Source: Solirubrobacteraceae bacterium
Lineage (GTDB): Bacteria > Actinomycetota > Thermoleophilia > Solirubrobacterales > Solirubrobacteraceae
Length of the DNA: 38,404 nucleotides
Assembly (NCBI GenBank): GCA_025449845.1
Contig: JANWIP010000027.1
Coordinates: 1 to 38,404, forward strand
Direction: 5' to 3'
In this document: positions 27,378-34,940 of the stretch, one piece after another
Layout of the letters: each line of letters starts with the position of its first letter
Numbering within the stretch: position 1 is the first letter of the stretch
The notes under the pieces: generated by a model
What the model saw: the letters and a program-made list of their open reading frames with translations, nothing else
Told to the model about the DNA's origin: nothing
Database searches by the model: none
Translations under genes and position numbers: made by a program

Positions 27378-27439
27378 AACATAGCATGAAATACAGATCA
27401 AGGAAATATAGATCTAGGAAAATCATGTCTAGATATGTT
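27378..27439. promoter_or_regulatory. Divergent promoter with triple 15-bp repeat
   Basis: Three head-to-tail 15-base units at 27388, 27403 and 27418 share the pattern GAAAT-x-AGATC-x-AG, the third more diverged. They are flanked by TATGTT on the plus strand (27434-27439) and TATGTT on the minus strand (27383-27378), both suitable -10 elements. The AT-rich block stands out from its GC-rich surroundings. The repeats are likely binding sites for the HTH protein encoded next door. Confidence 0.6.
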
Positions 27440-27450
27440 AGTCTTAGTCC

Positions 27451-27801
27451 ATGGCCGAGAAAACGACCCACCGCTGGAAGTTCCTGACGAACCACGCCCA
27501 GGTCCTCGCGTGCATCGCACATGATCCAGGTGTGCTCCTGAGAGAGATCAGCGAGCGAGTCGGAATCACCGAACGCGCCGCCCATCGAATCGTCACGGAG
27601 CTAACGGACGGCGGCTACATCACGCGAGAGCGCAACGGGCGCCGCAACCACTACACGATCCAATCCGGCCTTCCGCTTCCCGACCGTCTCGGCCGTGTGC
27701 AGCGGATCAGCGACCTGCTCTCGATCCTGATCGGCACGTCCGATGAGCTTCCAGATAAGCCGGCCTCGCCGGCGGCCGAGAACGGCAAGGCGGGTGGGTG
27801 A
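27451..27801 (+). CDS. Winged-helix (MarR/ArsR-like) transcriptional regulator
   Basis: A 116-residue protein whose core is a winged helix: WKFLTNHAQVLACIAHDPGVLLREISERVGITERAAHRIVTELTDGGYITRERNGRRNHYTI. The recognition helix is ITERAAHRIVTEL and the wing contains RNGRRN. A short C-terminal helix (RISDLLSILIG) could support dimer formation. The ATG has no Shine-Dalgarno and lies eleven bases after the -10 TATGTT, so the transcript is nearly or fully leaderless. Autoregulation through the adjacent triple repeat is likely. Its stop overlaps the first possible start of the downstream oxidoreductase. Confidence 0.87.
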   Translation: MAEKTTHRWKFLTNHAQVLACIAHDPGVLLREISERVGITERAAHRIVTELTDGGYITRERNGRRNHYTIQSGLPLPDRLGRVQRISDLLSILIGTSDELPDKPASPAAENGKAGG

Positions 27802-28976
27802 CCATGTCAGGCAACGCCAGCCCCGATGTTTCAACCAGGCCCCAGTCCGAAAAGCTCCGAATCCTGATTGTCGGCGGTGGAGTCGCCGCCCTGGAGACGA
27901 TGCTCGCCTTGGCGGATCTCGCGCCGGAGTACACCGACGTAGCAGTCATCGCGCCCAATACAGAGTTCGTCTACCGGCCGATGGTTGTCCGCGAGCCGTT
28001 CGCCTACAGTGCGGCGCGCCGCTATCCACTTGCCCCGATCATTGCTGACTGCGGCGCAACCCTGCTGCGCGGCGAACTGGGCTGGATCGATCCAGCCACG
28101 CAGACGATCCACACCAAGGCCGATGAATCGCTCGCATACGACGTGCTCGTCCTCGCCCTCGGGGCAAGCATCGATAAGCGCTACAAGCACGCTCTGACAA
28201 TCGACGACCGCGATCTGGACGAGACGATGCGCGGGCTGATCCAGGACATAGAGGGGGGCTACCTCCACAAGCTTGCGTTCGTTGCTGGCGGCCGTATGGC
28301 TTGGCCGCTGCCGTTGTACGAGCTCGCGCTGATGACCGCGGGACGCGCATACGACATGGGCATCGATCTGCAGACGACCATCGTCACCCCCGAGAGCAGC
28401 CCCTTGGCGATCTTTGGCCAGTCGGCGAGCAGTGCGGTTGGTGCGATGCTCGCTCGCGCGAACATCGCAACCGTCAACTCCGCATACGCCGAGGTTCCCA
28501 GCGCCCGCGAGGTGGTGATCAATCCCGGTGACCGGCGCCTCGAGGTGGATCGGGTGGTCGCGCTACCAGAGCTTTTCGGTCCTGAGGTACATGGCATTCC
28601 GCTCGGCGAGCACGGCTTCATCCGGGTGGACCCCTATTGCCGAGTGCCAGATGTCGAGCACATCTACGCGGCCGGCGACGCGACGGACTTCCCGATCAAG
28701 CACGGTGGCGTCGGCTCCCAGCAGGCCGACGTCGTGGCTCGCTCGATCGCTGCCCTGGCAGGAGCGTCGGTGACGCCCGATCGCTTCAACCCGACGATCC
28801 ACGGCATGCTGCTGACTGACGGCAAGCCGGCATACCTCACTGCTCACCTGACGGGCGGACACGGGTTCAGCTCGGAGATCAGCGACACGCCTACCTGGTC
28901 TCCGCCGAGCAAGATCGCGGCGAAGTACCTAGCGCCCTATCTGCAGGAGCGCGACCGCGAGAGCACCCTGACCTAA
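27798..28976 (+). CDS. FAD-dependent pyridine nucleotide oxidoreductase (NDH-2/SQR-like)
   Basis: A 392-residue flavoprotein. An N-terminal FAD-binding Rossmann motif RILIVGGGVAALET is followed by the two-dinucleotide-fold pattern ending in VEHIYAAGDATDFPIKHGG, which is the second FAD contact. This is the layout of type II NADH dehydrogenases and sulfide:quinone oxidoreductases. Which substrate it uses is open; the cysteine pairs of true SQR are not evident. Two starts are possible, GTG 27798 overlapping the regulator stop or ATG 27804. Co-transcription with the regulator is likely. The stop overlaps that of a small remnant gene on the other strand. Confidence 0.85.
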   Translation: MTMSGNASPDVSTRPQSEKLRILIVGGGVAALETMLALADLAPEYTDVAVIAPNTEFVYRPMVVREPFAYSAARRYPLAPIIADCGATLLRGELGWIDPATQTIHTKADESLAYDVLVLALGASIDKRYKHALTIDDRDLDETMRGLIQDIEGGYLHKLAFVAGGRMAWPLPLYELALMTAGRAYDMGIDLQTTIVTPESSPLAIFGQSASSAVGAMLARANIATVNSAYAEVPSAREVVINPGDRRLEVDRVVALPELFGPEVHGIPLGEHGFIRVDPYCRVPDVEHIYAAGDATDFPIKHGGVGSQQADVVARSIAALAGASVTPDRFNPTIHGMLLTDGKPAYLTAHLTGGHGFSSEISDTPTWSPPSKIAAKYLAPYLQERDRESTLT

Positions 28977-29092
28977 CGGGCAGCGCTGGTGTAGGCGAAC
29001 TCGTCGTGCTCCTCGTCATCGTGGTTGACGAGCACGTCAAATATGGCGGCGCTTAGCGGGCAATCGTTCCAGCTTGCAAGCACGTCGGTCAC
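28973..29092 (-). pseudogene. Internally deleted HAD-family phosphatase remnant
   Basis: A 39-codon frame opened by GTG 29092, which overlaps the aquaporin stop (GTGA). Its first half, VLASWNDCPLSAAIFD, resembles the start of a group of HAD phosphatases (VLPSWNDGxxKxAILDF). Its second half, VLVNHDDEEHDEFAYTSAAR, resembles their C-terminal region (VHHDDAEREFAY). The catalytic DxDGT core is absent, as if an in-frame deletion joined both ends. The comparison is from memory and needs alignment. Confidence 0.5.
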
Positions 29093-30000
29093 GAGTCGCT
29101 CCTTCGCGTGTCGGTATCGGTGATGCCGGGTGGCACAATCTCACCGCGGTCGATCTCTTCTGAGAGACGCTGCTTGGCGGCGCGGCTCCCCTCGTCAAGG
29201 ACACCAGAGCCGGCCGCGTAGGAGATCGCGTCCCCTCCCTTGCCGCGCAGCACGACCGCACAGCCGACCGCGATTAGCGCACCAGCGATCGGACCCACCA
29301 CATACACCCAGTAGCTTGAGAAATCGCCGCTTACCAGCGCCGGGCCGAACGACCGCGCAGGGTTCATCGAGGTGCCACTCACCGGCGCCGACCACAAGCC
29401 AGCAAGCGCTATGTACCCACCGACGCCCAGCGCAGCGATAGCCCCCACGTTCTGCGCAGCCGACGCAGTACCCAAAATCACGCTCACCAGTACCGCCGTG
29501 AGGACAATCTCCATTAGTAACGCCTGCCAGTTCGCATACCCCGGCCCGGGCAGAGTCGCGCCGAGATGCTGGACATTGCCGAACACCGCGTAAAGGAACA
29601 GGCACGCCAGCGTAGCGCCAACCAACTGGATGATGATGTAGCCCGGGACGCGCTTCCAGGGGAAGTCTCCGCGCAGAGCGAACGCGAGCGAGACCCCAGG
29701 GTTCAGATGGGCGCCCGAGATGGCGCCCATGAAGAGAATAATCCCGAGGACCATCAGCCCTGGGGCAACTACGGCTGCTGAAAGGCTGATCTGACCCTTG
29801 CCGTGCAAGATTCCCCCGCCCGCGGCGACCAGCACCAGCATGAACGTGCCCAACAGCTCGGAAAAGAGCCTGCGCCACTCCAGACGTGGATCGTCAAAGT
29901 CCTTGCGGTCGCCGAACTCAAGCGCCAACAGATGCCGAGTCCTCGGACCAAGGAGACCGATACCGGGACCAGCGCCGGGCGGAACAACCTCATCAGGCAC
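29089..30000 (-). CDS. MIP-family channel (aquaporin/aquaglyceroporin-like)
   Basis: A 303-residue channel protein. The GTG at 30000 is supported by GGAGGTGG seven bases upstream. A hydrophilic N-terminus of about 40 residues precedes six membrane helices. The second NPA box is normal (TSMNPARSFGPAL), but the first is NPG (GAHLNPGVSLAF). Aligned to AqpZ, the selectivity-filter His is Gly (LAGLWSAPV) and the aromatic filter residue in helix 2 appears to be Pro, while Thr and Arg are kept. A wider pore for small neutral solutes is plausible. A C-terminal extension of about 45 charged residues follows the last helix. Its stop is coupled to the HAD remnant. Confidence 0.9.
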   Translation of the reverse strand: MPDEVVPPGAGPGIGLLGPRTRHLLALEFGDRKDFDDPRLEWRRLFSELLGTFMLVLVAAGGGILHGKGQISLSAAVVAPGLMVLGIILFMGAISGAHLNPGVSLAFALRGDFPWKRVPGYIIIQLVGATLACLFLYAVFGNVQHLGATLPGPGYANWQALLMEIVLTAVLVSVILGTASAAQNVGAIAALGVGGYIALAGLWSAPVSGTSMNPARSFGPALVSGDFSSYWVYVVGPIAGALIAVGCAVVLRGKGGDAISYAAGSGVLDEGSRAAKQRLSEEIDRGEIVPPGITDTDTRRSDS

Positions 30001-30357
30001 GATTATCCACCTCCATCACACTCACACGACGACCAGGAATCCCAAAACCAAGGGATACGAGATCTGACTCTGACAGGCGCCGCGACCACCGCATCCTCCC
30101 TATGGGATGAATTCCCTGAGATGTTAGGCGGCATTAGGAGGCGGCGACTAAGTGCGCTAAGCGACAGCACGCCAGGTCGCCTAGTCCGTAATCCCAGGAT
30201 ACGGATCGCAGTGTCGATGCCAAGCGGAGGACAGCGTGCGAAGATCCGGCTCGACGACACCCCGGGGCAGGGGTGCGGCGAGGGCATCGCGAAGTCGGCC
30301 GGCAGATCAGTTGACGCTAGACTGAGTCAACCAACGTCATGCGTTAGACTCTCCAAT
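30001..30357. other. 357-base intergenic region between aquaporin and AbiE operon
   Basis: It holds the Shine-Dalgarno of the aquaporin at the left and the AbiE promoter at the right. The middle contains no protein-like frame; the plus-strand frame that runs in from 29803 lies largely antisense to the aquaporin and is not protein-like. Several small direct repeats occur near the right end. Confidence 0.5.
30310..30350 (+). promoter_or_regulatory. AbiE promoter/operator: inverted repeat and -10 for a leaderless transcript
   Basis: GTTGAC (30310-30315) and GTCAAC (30326-30331) form a perfect inverted repeat with a ten-base spacer. A -10 element TAGACT lies at 30345-30350, seven bases before the GTG at 30358, so transcription would begin at or one base before the start codon. 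AbiEi proteins are known to repress their own operon by binding inverted repeats, which fits. Confidence 0.55.
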
Positions 30358-31137
30358 GTGCCGTCAATCGTCGATCTGCCCGACACTCTCATCTCCCAGG
30401 GCCGCTACTGGGTGAACTCATCGGAAGCCGCCCAGTTCGCGGGCGTGCCCACGGCGCACGTGTACCCAGGGTTGCAGCGACTGCGTCGACGTGGAGCGAT
30501 CTTCTCCCCCACGCGCGGCCTGTACGTGGTGGTCCCTCCCGAGTACCGGTCCTGGCGGGTGCTCCCGGGGGAGTTGTTCATCGACGCGATGATGCGAGCG
30601 CTGGGTCGCGACTATTACGTGAGCCTGCTCACCGCCGCGGCGATGCACGGTGCCGCACACCAGGCGCCACAGGTCTTTCAGGTGATGGTCGATCGGCACG
30701 TCGCCGACCGCGATATCGAGCGTGTCAAGCTGCGCTTCTACGCGAACGAGTATCTCGACCGGATGGCGGTGCAGGAGCGCCAGGTCGACACGGGCCGTAT
30801 CCGCCTAGCGACACGCGAGACAACCGTCGTGGACCTCGTCGTGCACCCCGACGTCGCCGGAGGGCTAAGCAACGTGGCGACCGTGATCGCGCAGATCGGC
30901 GATCTCGACGTGCCGGCGCTGGCGCGGCTCGCGAGCGTACGCTCGCGCTCGGTCGCCAGGCGACTCGGCTGGCTACTCGACACGTTCCGCGCGGACCTGG
31001 ACCTAGAGCCTCTACGCGCCGTGGCGCACACAGAGGACGGCTACCCGACGCGGCTTGTTCGCGCTCTGCCTGCGCGCGGCCCGATCGACACCGACTGGAA
31101 CCTGCAGATCAACGCCTCGGTCGAGCCCGACCTATGA
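30358..31137 (+). CDS. AbiEi-type antitoxin and autorepressor (type IV toxin-antitoxin)
   Basis: A 259-residue protein. The start is GTG 30358, without a Shine-Dalgarno but placed directly at the predicted transcription start. The N-terminal winged helix (WVNSSEAAQFAGVPTAHVYPGLQRLRRRGAIFSP) is the promoter-binding domain of AbiEi antitoxins. The AbiEi_1/4-like domain follows with GELFIDAMMRALGRDYYVSLLTAAAMHGAAHQ, the family hallmark, and a C-terminal antitoxin domain with DLVVHPDVAGG. In type IV systems the antitoxin does not contact the toxin; it counters it and represses the operon. It overlaps abiEii by four bases. Confidence 0.9.
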   Translation: MPSIVDLPDTLISQGRYWVNSSEAAQFAGVPTAHVYPGLQRLRRRGAIFSPTRGLYVVVPPEYRSWRVLPGELFIDAMMRALGRDYYVSLLTAAAMHGAAHQAPQVFQVMVDRHVADRDIERVKLRFYANEYLDRMAVQERQVDTGRIRLATRETTVVDLVVHPDVAGGLSNVATVIAQIGDLDVPALARLASVRSRSVARRLGWLLDTFRADLDLEPLRAVAHTEDGYPTRLVRALPARGPIDTDWNLQINASVEPDL

Positions 31138-31964
31138 TCGACCGCCCCGCTCTCATCGCGTGGCGCTCAAAGGCACCGTGGCCCGACAGGGTGCAGATCG
31201 AGCAGGACCTCTTGCTATCCCGGCTGATGATCGAGATCGCACGCGACGAGATCCTCGGACCCGAGCTCACGATGCGCGGCGGAACGTGCATCCACAAGCT
31301 GCACCTCCCGAGCGCCCTGCGCTACTCCGAAGACCTCGACTACGTCGGCTGCACCCATACCGGCATAAAGCCATACACGCAGGCACTCACCAGGATCGCC
31401 GACGAGGTCGGACTGACCGTCTCCAGCCGCCAGCGCTCCGGGCAGATGGTGCACGTCTATCTCGACGGCGAGCCGACCGAAGGAATCGGCCGCATCCGCA
31501 TCAAGGTCGAGATCAACATCGCCGAGACCGACTCGTTCCTGCCGCGAAAGAACATCCCCCACACCGTGCAGACCTCCTGGTGGAGCGGCGAAGCAGACAT
31601 CCCGACATACCAGGTCGAGGAGCTGCTCGCCACCAAGCTACGTGCGCTCTACCAGCGCAGCAAGGGCCGCGACCTCTTCGACATCTGGCTCGGACTCACC
31701 ATCCTCAAAGCAGACCCCGAACAGATCACCGCCGGCTTCAACCACTACATGCGCGACGCCGCATTCAGCTTCCCCGAACTACGCGACAACCTCACCGCCA
31801 AGCTCGCAAACCAGAGCTTCCTTCACGACCTCGACACACTCCTGGCCAGCACACCACCCGAGTACAAGCCGAGGGTAGCCGCCGACATCCTCATGCGAGA
31901 ACTCGGCAGCAGACTACGAAACGCACCGCCTGTCGAGGAGATCACTCCGCTGGATTTGCCATAA
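31134..31964 (+). CDS. AbiEii-type nucleotidyltransferase toxin
   Basis: A 276-residue nucleotidyltransferase of the DUF1814/AbiEii family, toxin of a type IV TA pair that gives phage resistance by abortive infection. Visible motifs are I, MRGGTCIHK (GG ... K, residues 48-55); II, RYSEDLDY (D67 and D69 as metal ligands); III, RIKVEIN with K124; and IV, VEELLATKLRALYQRSKGRDLFDIWL. All catalytic residues are intact, so it should be active. ATGA overlap with the antitoxin ensures coupling. Codon use is C-rich and differs from the core genes, suggesting transfer. A hairpin follows before the convergent NTPase gene. Confidence 0.93.
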   Translation: MIDRPALIAWRSKAPWPDRVQIEQDLLLSRLMIEIARDEILGPELTMRGGTCIHKLHLPSALRYSEDLDYVGCTHTGIKPYTQALTRIADEVGLTVSSRQRSGQMVHVYLDGEPTEGIGRIRIKVEINIAETDSFLPRKNIPHTVQTSWWSGEADIPTYQVEELLATKLRALYQRSKGRDLFDIWLGLTILKADPEQITAGFNHYMRDAAFSFPELRDNLTAKLANQSFLHDLDTLLASTPPEYKPRVAADILMRELGSRLRNAPPVEEITPLDLP

Positions 31965-31977
31965 GACAAACGCCGCG

Positions 31978-31999
31978 CCTGATTCCAGACCCGATCAGG
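31978..31999. terminator. Bidirectional terminator candidate between abiEii and the NTPase gene
   Basis: CCTGAT and ATCAGG pair around a ten-base loop. On the plus strand TTTGTT follows. The stem includes the stop codon of the convergent NTPase gene (31995-31997). Confidence 0.45.
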
Positions 32000-34466
32000 T
32001 TTGTTCCCGAAAGGCGACTACACGTCGGTCGCCGCCGCTCCGCCGCTCGGGACCGTGATACGCGCCGGATGTATCGCGGCGCCTCTCTTCGCAGCGTCTG
32101 TCATTGAGGATCAGGCGCATCTCGGCTATCTCGGGCCAGCTCTCGGTGGCCGGGTCTGCTGCCAGCCGATCGAGCGTTGCGAGAAGCCGCTGGCGGTGTT
32201 CGAGCACCCGTTCCGCGAAGCGATCAGGCGTGACTCGCCGCGCGAGGTCTAGGAGGGTGAAGAGCTTGATGCGCCACGTTCCTTGGTGCCGCACGTTTGC
32301 GAGACCTATGATCAGATCTTCGATCGTCCGTGCTGGATCGGGCTCCGGGCCAATCAAGCCTGGCTCGTCAGAGTTGAACGGCTGATCGCCGTGAAAGCTG
32401 AGCGCGACACCGATGTTAGTGTCGGCCTGAGGCGTCTCGCCATCTGCGTCGATCTCGGCGCGCAGCGCTTCAACGTACGCATCCGCAATCTCTGTCCGGC
32501 CGCTATTCGAAAGGCCGATCGCGACCCCGCGACGAACGAGGTGATCGCGCTCATGACGAGGATCGCTTGGGTCGAGCAGAGGCTCCAGTTCGGCCTTGAG
32601 ACCTGCGTCGGCCAGCACCCCGAGTAGGTAGCCGACATGCTCCCGAGCCACCCGCCGCTGCCCCCGCCTGAACCCTCGACTCTCTGGCGCCTCCAGCGCC
32701 CCGAGCAATGCAGGGATGATCGTTTGCTCGCGCTCGGGCCAATCGCTGAGCATTTCCTCACAGCGATCCATCACGGCAGCCGAGAAGAACTTCTCGAATG
32801 CGCGGAGCACGTCTACCGGCTTCGCATCTTCCGTCGTGACCGTGCGATACAAGTGATAGGCAACGAAGAACCACCCCCACAGCATGTCGTGGAAACGTAA
32901 CTCGTTGCTCCCTTCGATCGGAGCGTCTAATACCGTATTTTGGAGTAGCACCTTCGCCCTGGAGGCGGGGTCTCGGACGCCCCGCCGTGCCAAATCTTCA
33001 AGCACGTGTTCGTCCGTGAACGAGATTGGACGATCGCTGACGCCGGCCCTGTAGAAGCGGTGTGCGAGCCAGCCAAGATCGTCCATCAACGCACCCCCCG
33101 CATCACGCAGCGCCGGCGTCGCCATCCGGATCTTTGCGACGCGCTCGTACAGTTGCCAGCGCTTTTCGATGTCCTTAAGGGCGTCGTCCTTTGCCGCGAT
33201 CAACGAGACGACATAATTGAGGTGCAGCGGAATCCTGCAGAGAACGCCGCGAGACCTATATTTGGTTCGCCATTCCTCGAAGTCAGCACACGTCTTCTCG
33301 CCGTACAGCGCGTTGACATAGGTGCGCTGCAGGTCCGGCTCCCATTCCACCAGCTTGATTTCGTGCGTTCCGTACCCGTAGTAACTCAGCGTCTTCACGT
33401 GAAACTGTTCGTTGCAACACAGCAGAATGTCGCATTCGGTGAACACGCGCGACGAAAGCACCTCTCGGAGTCGATCGCCGTGTGCAAAGAAGAGCGCGTC
33501 GGCGTGCGGCATGATCACGATCGGCCGCTCGGCAGGACTTGCCCCCATCGCCTCGATCTGGTCCGCCAACCACTGATCGCTGGAGAAGCCCTTCGTGTTT
33601 CCGCCCTCACGTGCATCGGCGAACAACACAGTGCGTTGCTCCCGCTCCCCGCAGGCGTGCTCAACATCGTCCGTGAGGTCGAGATAGCACGCTATCGCAG
33701 TGAGCGCCTTACCAGAGCCGGGAGGGCCGATGACGATCATCTGGCTCGGTGCTCCAGCGGTTTGTACCAGCGTCTCGCTCAAATATTCCGATAGAGGAGA
33801 CATCGGGTGACCTTGGAGGTCCGGCGCCCGCTCGAGATCCCACGCAAACGGAAGGGGCTCGAGACGCGCACGAACCTCCTTGATCGTCATCTTCGGGCGG
33901 AAGCCCGGTAACAGAGGTCGAGCCAGCAGGGTTTCGCGCGTTTCCCGCATCGCGCGCATCCGCGTCGTCTGCTGCGTTGTGAACTCAGTGACCTTGTCGA
34001 GCGCAGCCTGGAATTCTTCAAGCGCCTTGGTCCAAAGATCGTCACACGGATCGGGTTGCGGGAGGCAGAGCTCACGCCCGTTGCGAAGAATTCGAGCAGC
34101 ATCGGCGTGACGACCTTCCTCGACCAACGTGACGAAGTCCCAAAAATCGACCGTCAGGGAGGGTTGCTGCCTAGGCAGGTTGACGGGATCTTCTTCGCTG
34201 ATCTTCAGGTCGTACTTCTTCCGGAGCTGCGTCAGCGTCGACGAGACGGAGGAAGCGACCTTCCGTAGATCACGGTTTGGCTCGGGCAGCAATGTGCCCA
34301 GATAATGTCGCGAGATCCCGCCTCTGCTAAGGATCAATGCGTGCAGGACCGCACGCTCGTTCGGTCCGAGCGCTACTGTCTTCTTACCGCGCTCCGTGAC
34401 CCAACAGCCAACCAGTTGGATGCGGAGAGGCTCTCGCAGTTCTGACGTTGTCTCGATCTCTTCCAC
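31995..34466 (-). CDS. SARP-like winged helix fused to a NACHT/STAND-like NTPase
   Basis: From GTG 34466 the protein has 823 residues. The start is chosen because TATGTT, a -10 element, ends eight bases upstream, so the message would be leaderless; the frame is open another 72 codons. Residues about 14-130 look like an OmpR/SARP winged helix plus the beginning of a BTAD region (LRIQLVGCWV, GPNERAVLHALIL, SVSSTLTQLRKKYDL). An NTPase core follows: P-loop GPPGSGK at 247-253 but with Ala in place of Ser/Thr, a Walker B-like strand RPIVIMPHADALFF near 314-327, and helical NACHT-type segments (RFHDMLWGWFFVAYHL). The end is Arg-rich (GPERRSGGDRR). No effector domain is recognised. Confidence 0.75.
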   Translation of the reverse strand: MEEIETTSELREPLRIQLVGCWVTERGKKTVALGPNERAVLHALILSRGGISRHYLGTLLPEPNRDLRKVASSVSSTLTQLRKKYDLKISEEDPVNLPRQQPSLTVDFWDFVTLVEEGRHADAARILRNGRELCLPQPDPCDDLWTKALEEFQAALDKVTEFTTQQTTRMRAMRETRETLLARPLLPGFRPKMTIKEVRARLEPLPFAWDLERAPDLQGHPMSPLSEYLSETLVQTAGAPSQMIVIGPPGSGKALTAIACYLDLTDDVEHACGEREQRTVLFADAREGGNTKGFSSDQWLADQIEAMGASPAERPIVIMPHADALFFAHGDRLREVLSSRVFTECDILLCCNEQFHVKTLSYYGYGTHEIKLVEWEPDLQRTYVNALYGEKTCADFEEWRTKYRSRGVLCRIPLHLNYVVSLIAAKDDALKDIEKRWQLYERVAKIRMATPALRDAGGALMDDLGWLAHRFYRAGVSDRPISFTDEHVLEDLARRGVRDPASRAKVLLQNTVLDAPIEGSNELRFHDMLWGWFFVAYHLYRTVTTEDAKPVDVLRAFEKFFSAAVMDRCEEMLSDWPEREQTIIPALLGALEAPESRGFRRGQRRVAREHVGYLLGVLADAGLKAELEPLLDPSDPRHERDHLVRRGVAIGLSNSGRTEIADAYVEALRAEIDADGETPQADTNIGVALSFHGDQPFNSDEPGLIGPEPDPARTIEDLIIGLANVRHQGTWRIKLFTLLDLARRVTPDRFAERVLEHRQRLLATLDRLAADPATESWPEIAEMRLILNDRRCEERRRDTSGAYHGPERRSGGDRRVVAFREQT

Positions 34467-34670
34467 CGCGCGACAACATATCGGAACTCCCACAGGGATT
34501 GACGTCGGCTGACGCTGGCTGATGCTCGCGTTGACGGGAACGCCAAAGCATCCTGCCACGATCAAGCAAACCGTATGGAGGAGCACTGGGTCCCGCGCGG
34601 ATGTCATGCGCGAACCAGGGATCTTGGTGGCATCGAGACAAGGCACAACCATCGAGGAGAGATCACCGCT

Positions 34671-34940
34671 TTGGCACCGCAAGGACGCACGCGGCGGGTA
34701 CGTCGGGTATTGGGCGGTTTCCGGCCTGCGCTGGAACCGGTCCTAGCCGTTGCGGGCATCGCGCTCGTCGGTGCTGTCGCGATCGTCACACGGTCGATGG
34801 AGCGCCTGAACATCGTCCTAAGCATGTGCCGTCGCGCCCGGCCGCTGGCCGTGCGGCGGATGAAGGCTGAGGGTGATCGCCGGGGCTCAAAGGTTGCGCT
34901 CGCTGGGGCCCAGTGCTGCGGAGGACGGCCGTACCTGTGA
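34671..34940 (+). CDS. Small single-helix membrane protein, first gene of a coupled pair
   Basis: An 89-residue frame from TTG 34671, which lies about twelve bases after a GAGGAG. It has a basic N-terminus, one hydrophobic helix (LEPVLAVAGIALVGAVAIV) and a basic second half (CRRARPLAVRRMKAEGDRRGSK). Its TGA overlaps the GTG at 34937 of the next gene (GTGA), which is the main reason to believe it. The start is uncertain; in-frame codons exist upstream to 34575, but those would overlap the divergent promoter. No family recognised. Confidence 0.45.
   Translation: MAPQGRTRRVRRVLGGFRPALEPVLAVAGIALVGAVAIVTRSMERLNIVLSMCRRARPLAVRRMKAEGDRRGSKVALAGAQCCGGRPYL

Noticed and set aside
27266..27487. Plus-strand open frame with KYRSRKYRSRK repeats across the regulator promoter
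   Set aside because: It is the translation of the tandem DNA repeat in the promoter; it lacks a start signal and overlaps two better genes.
29803..30357. Long upstream extension of the AbiEi frame
   Set aside because: It runs antisense through the aquaporin gene and lacks protein-like sequence; the AbiEi fold begins right after GTG 30358.
34467..34682. 72 extra N-terminal codons for the NTPase
   Set aside because: The segment has no SARP-like sequence and removes the -10/GTG leaderless arrangement; kept only as an alternative start.
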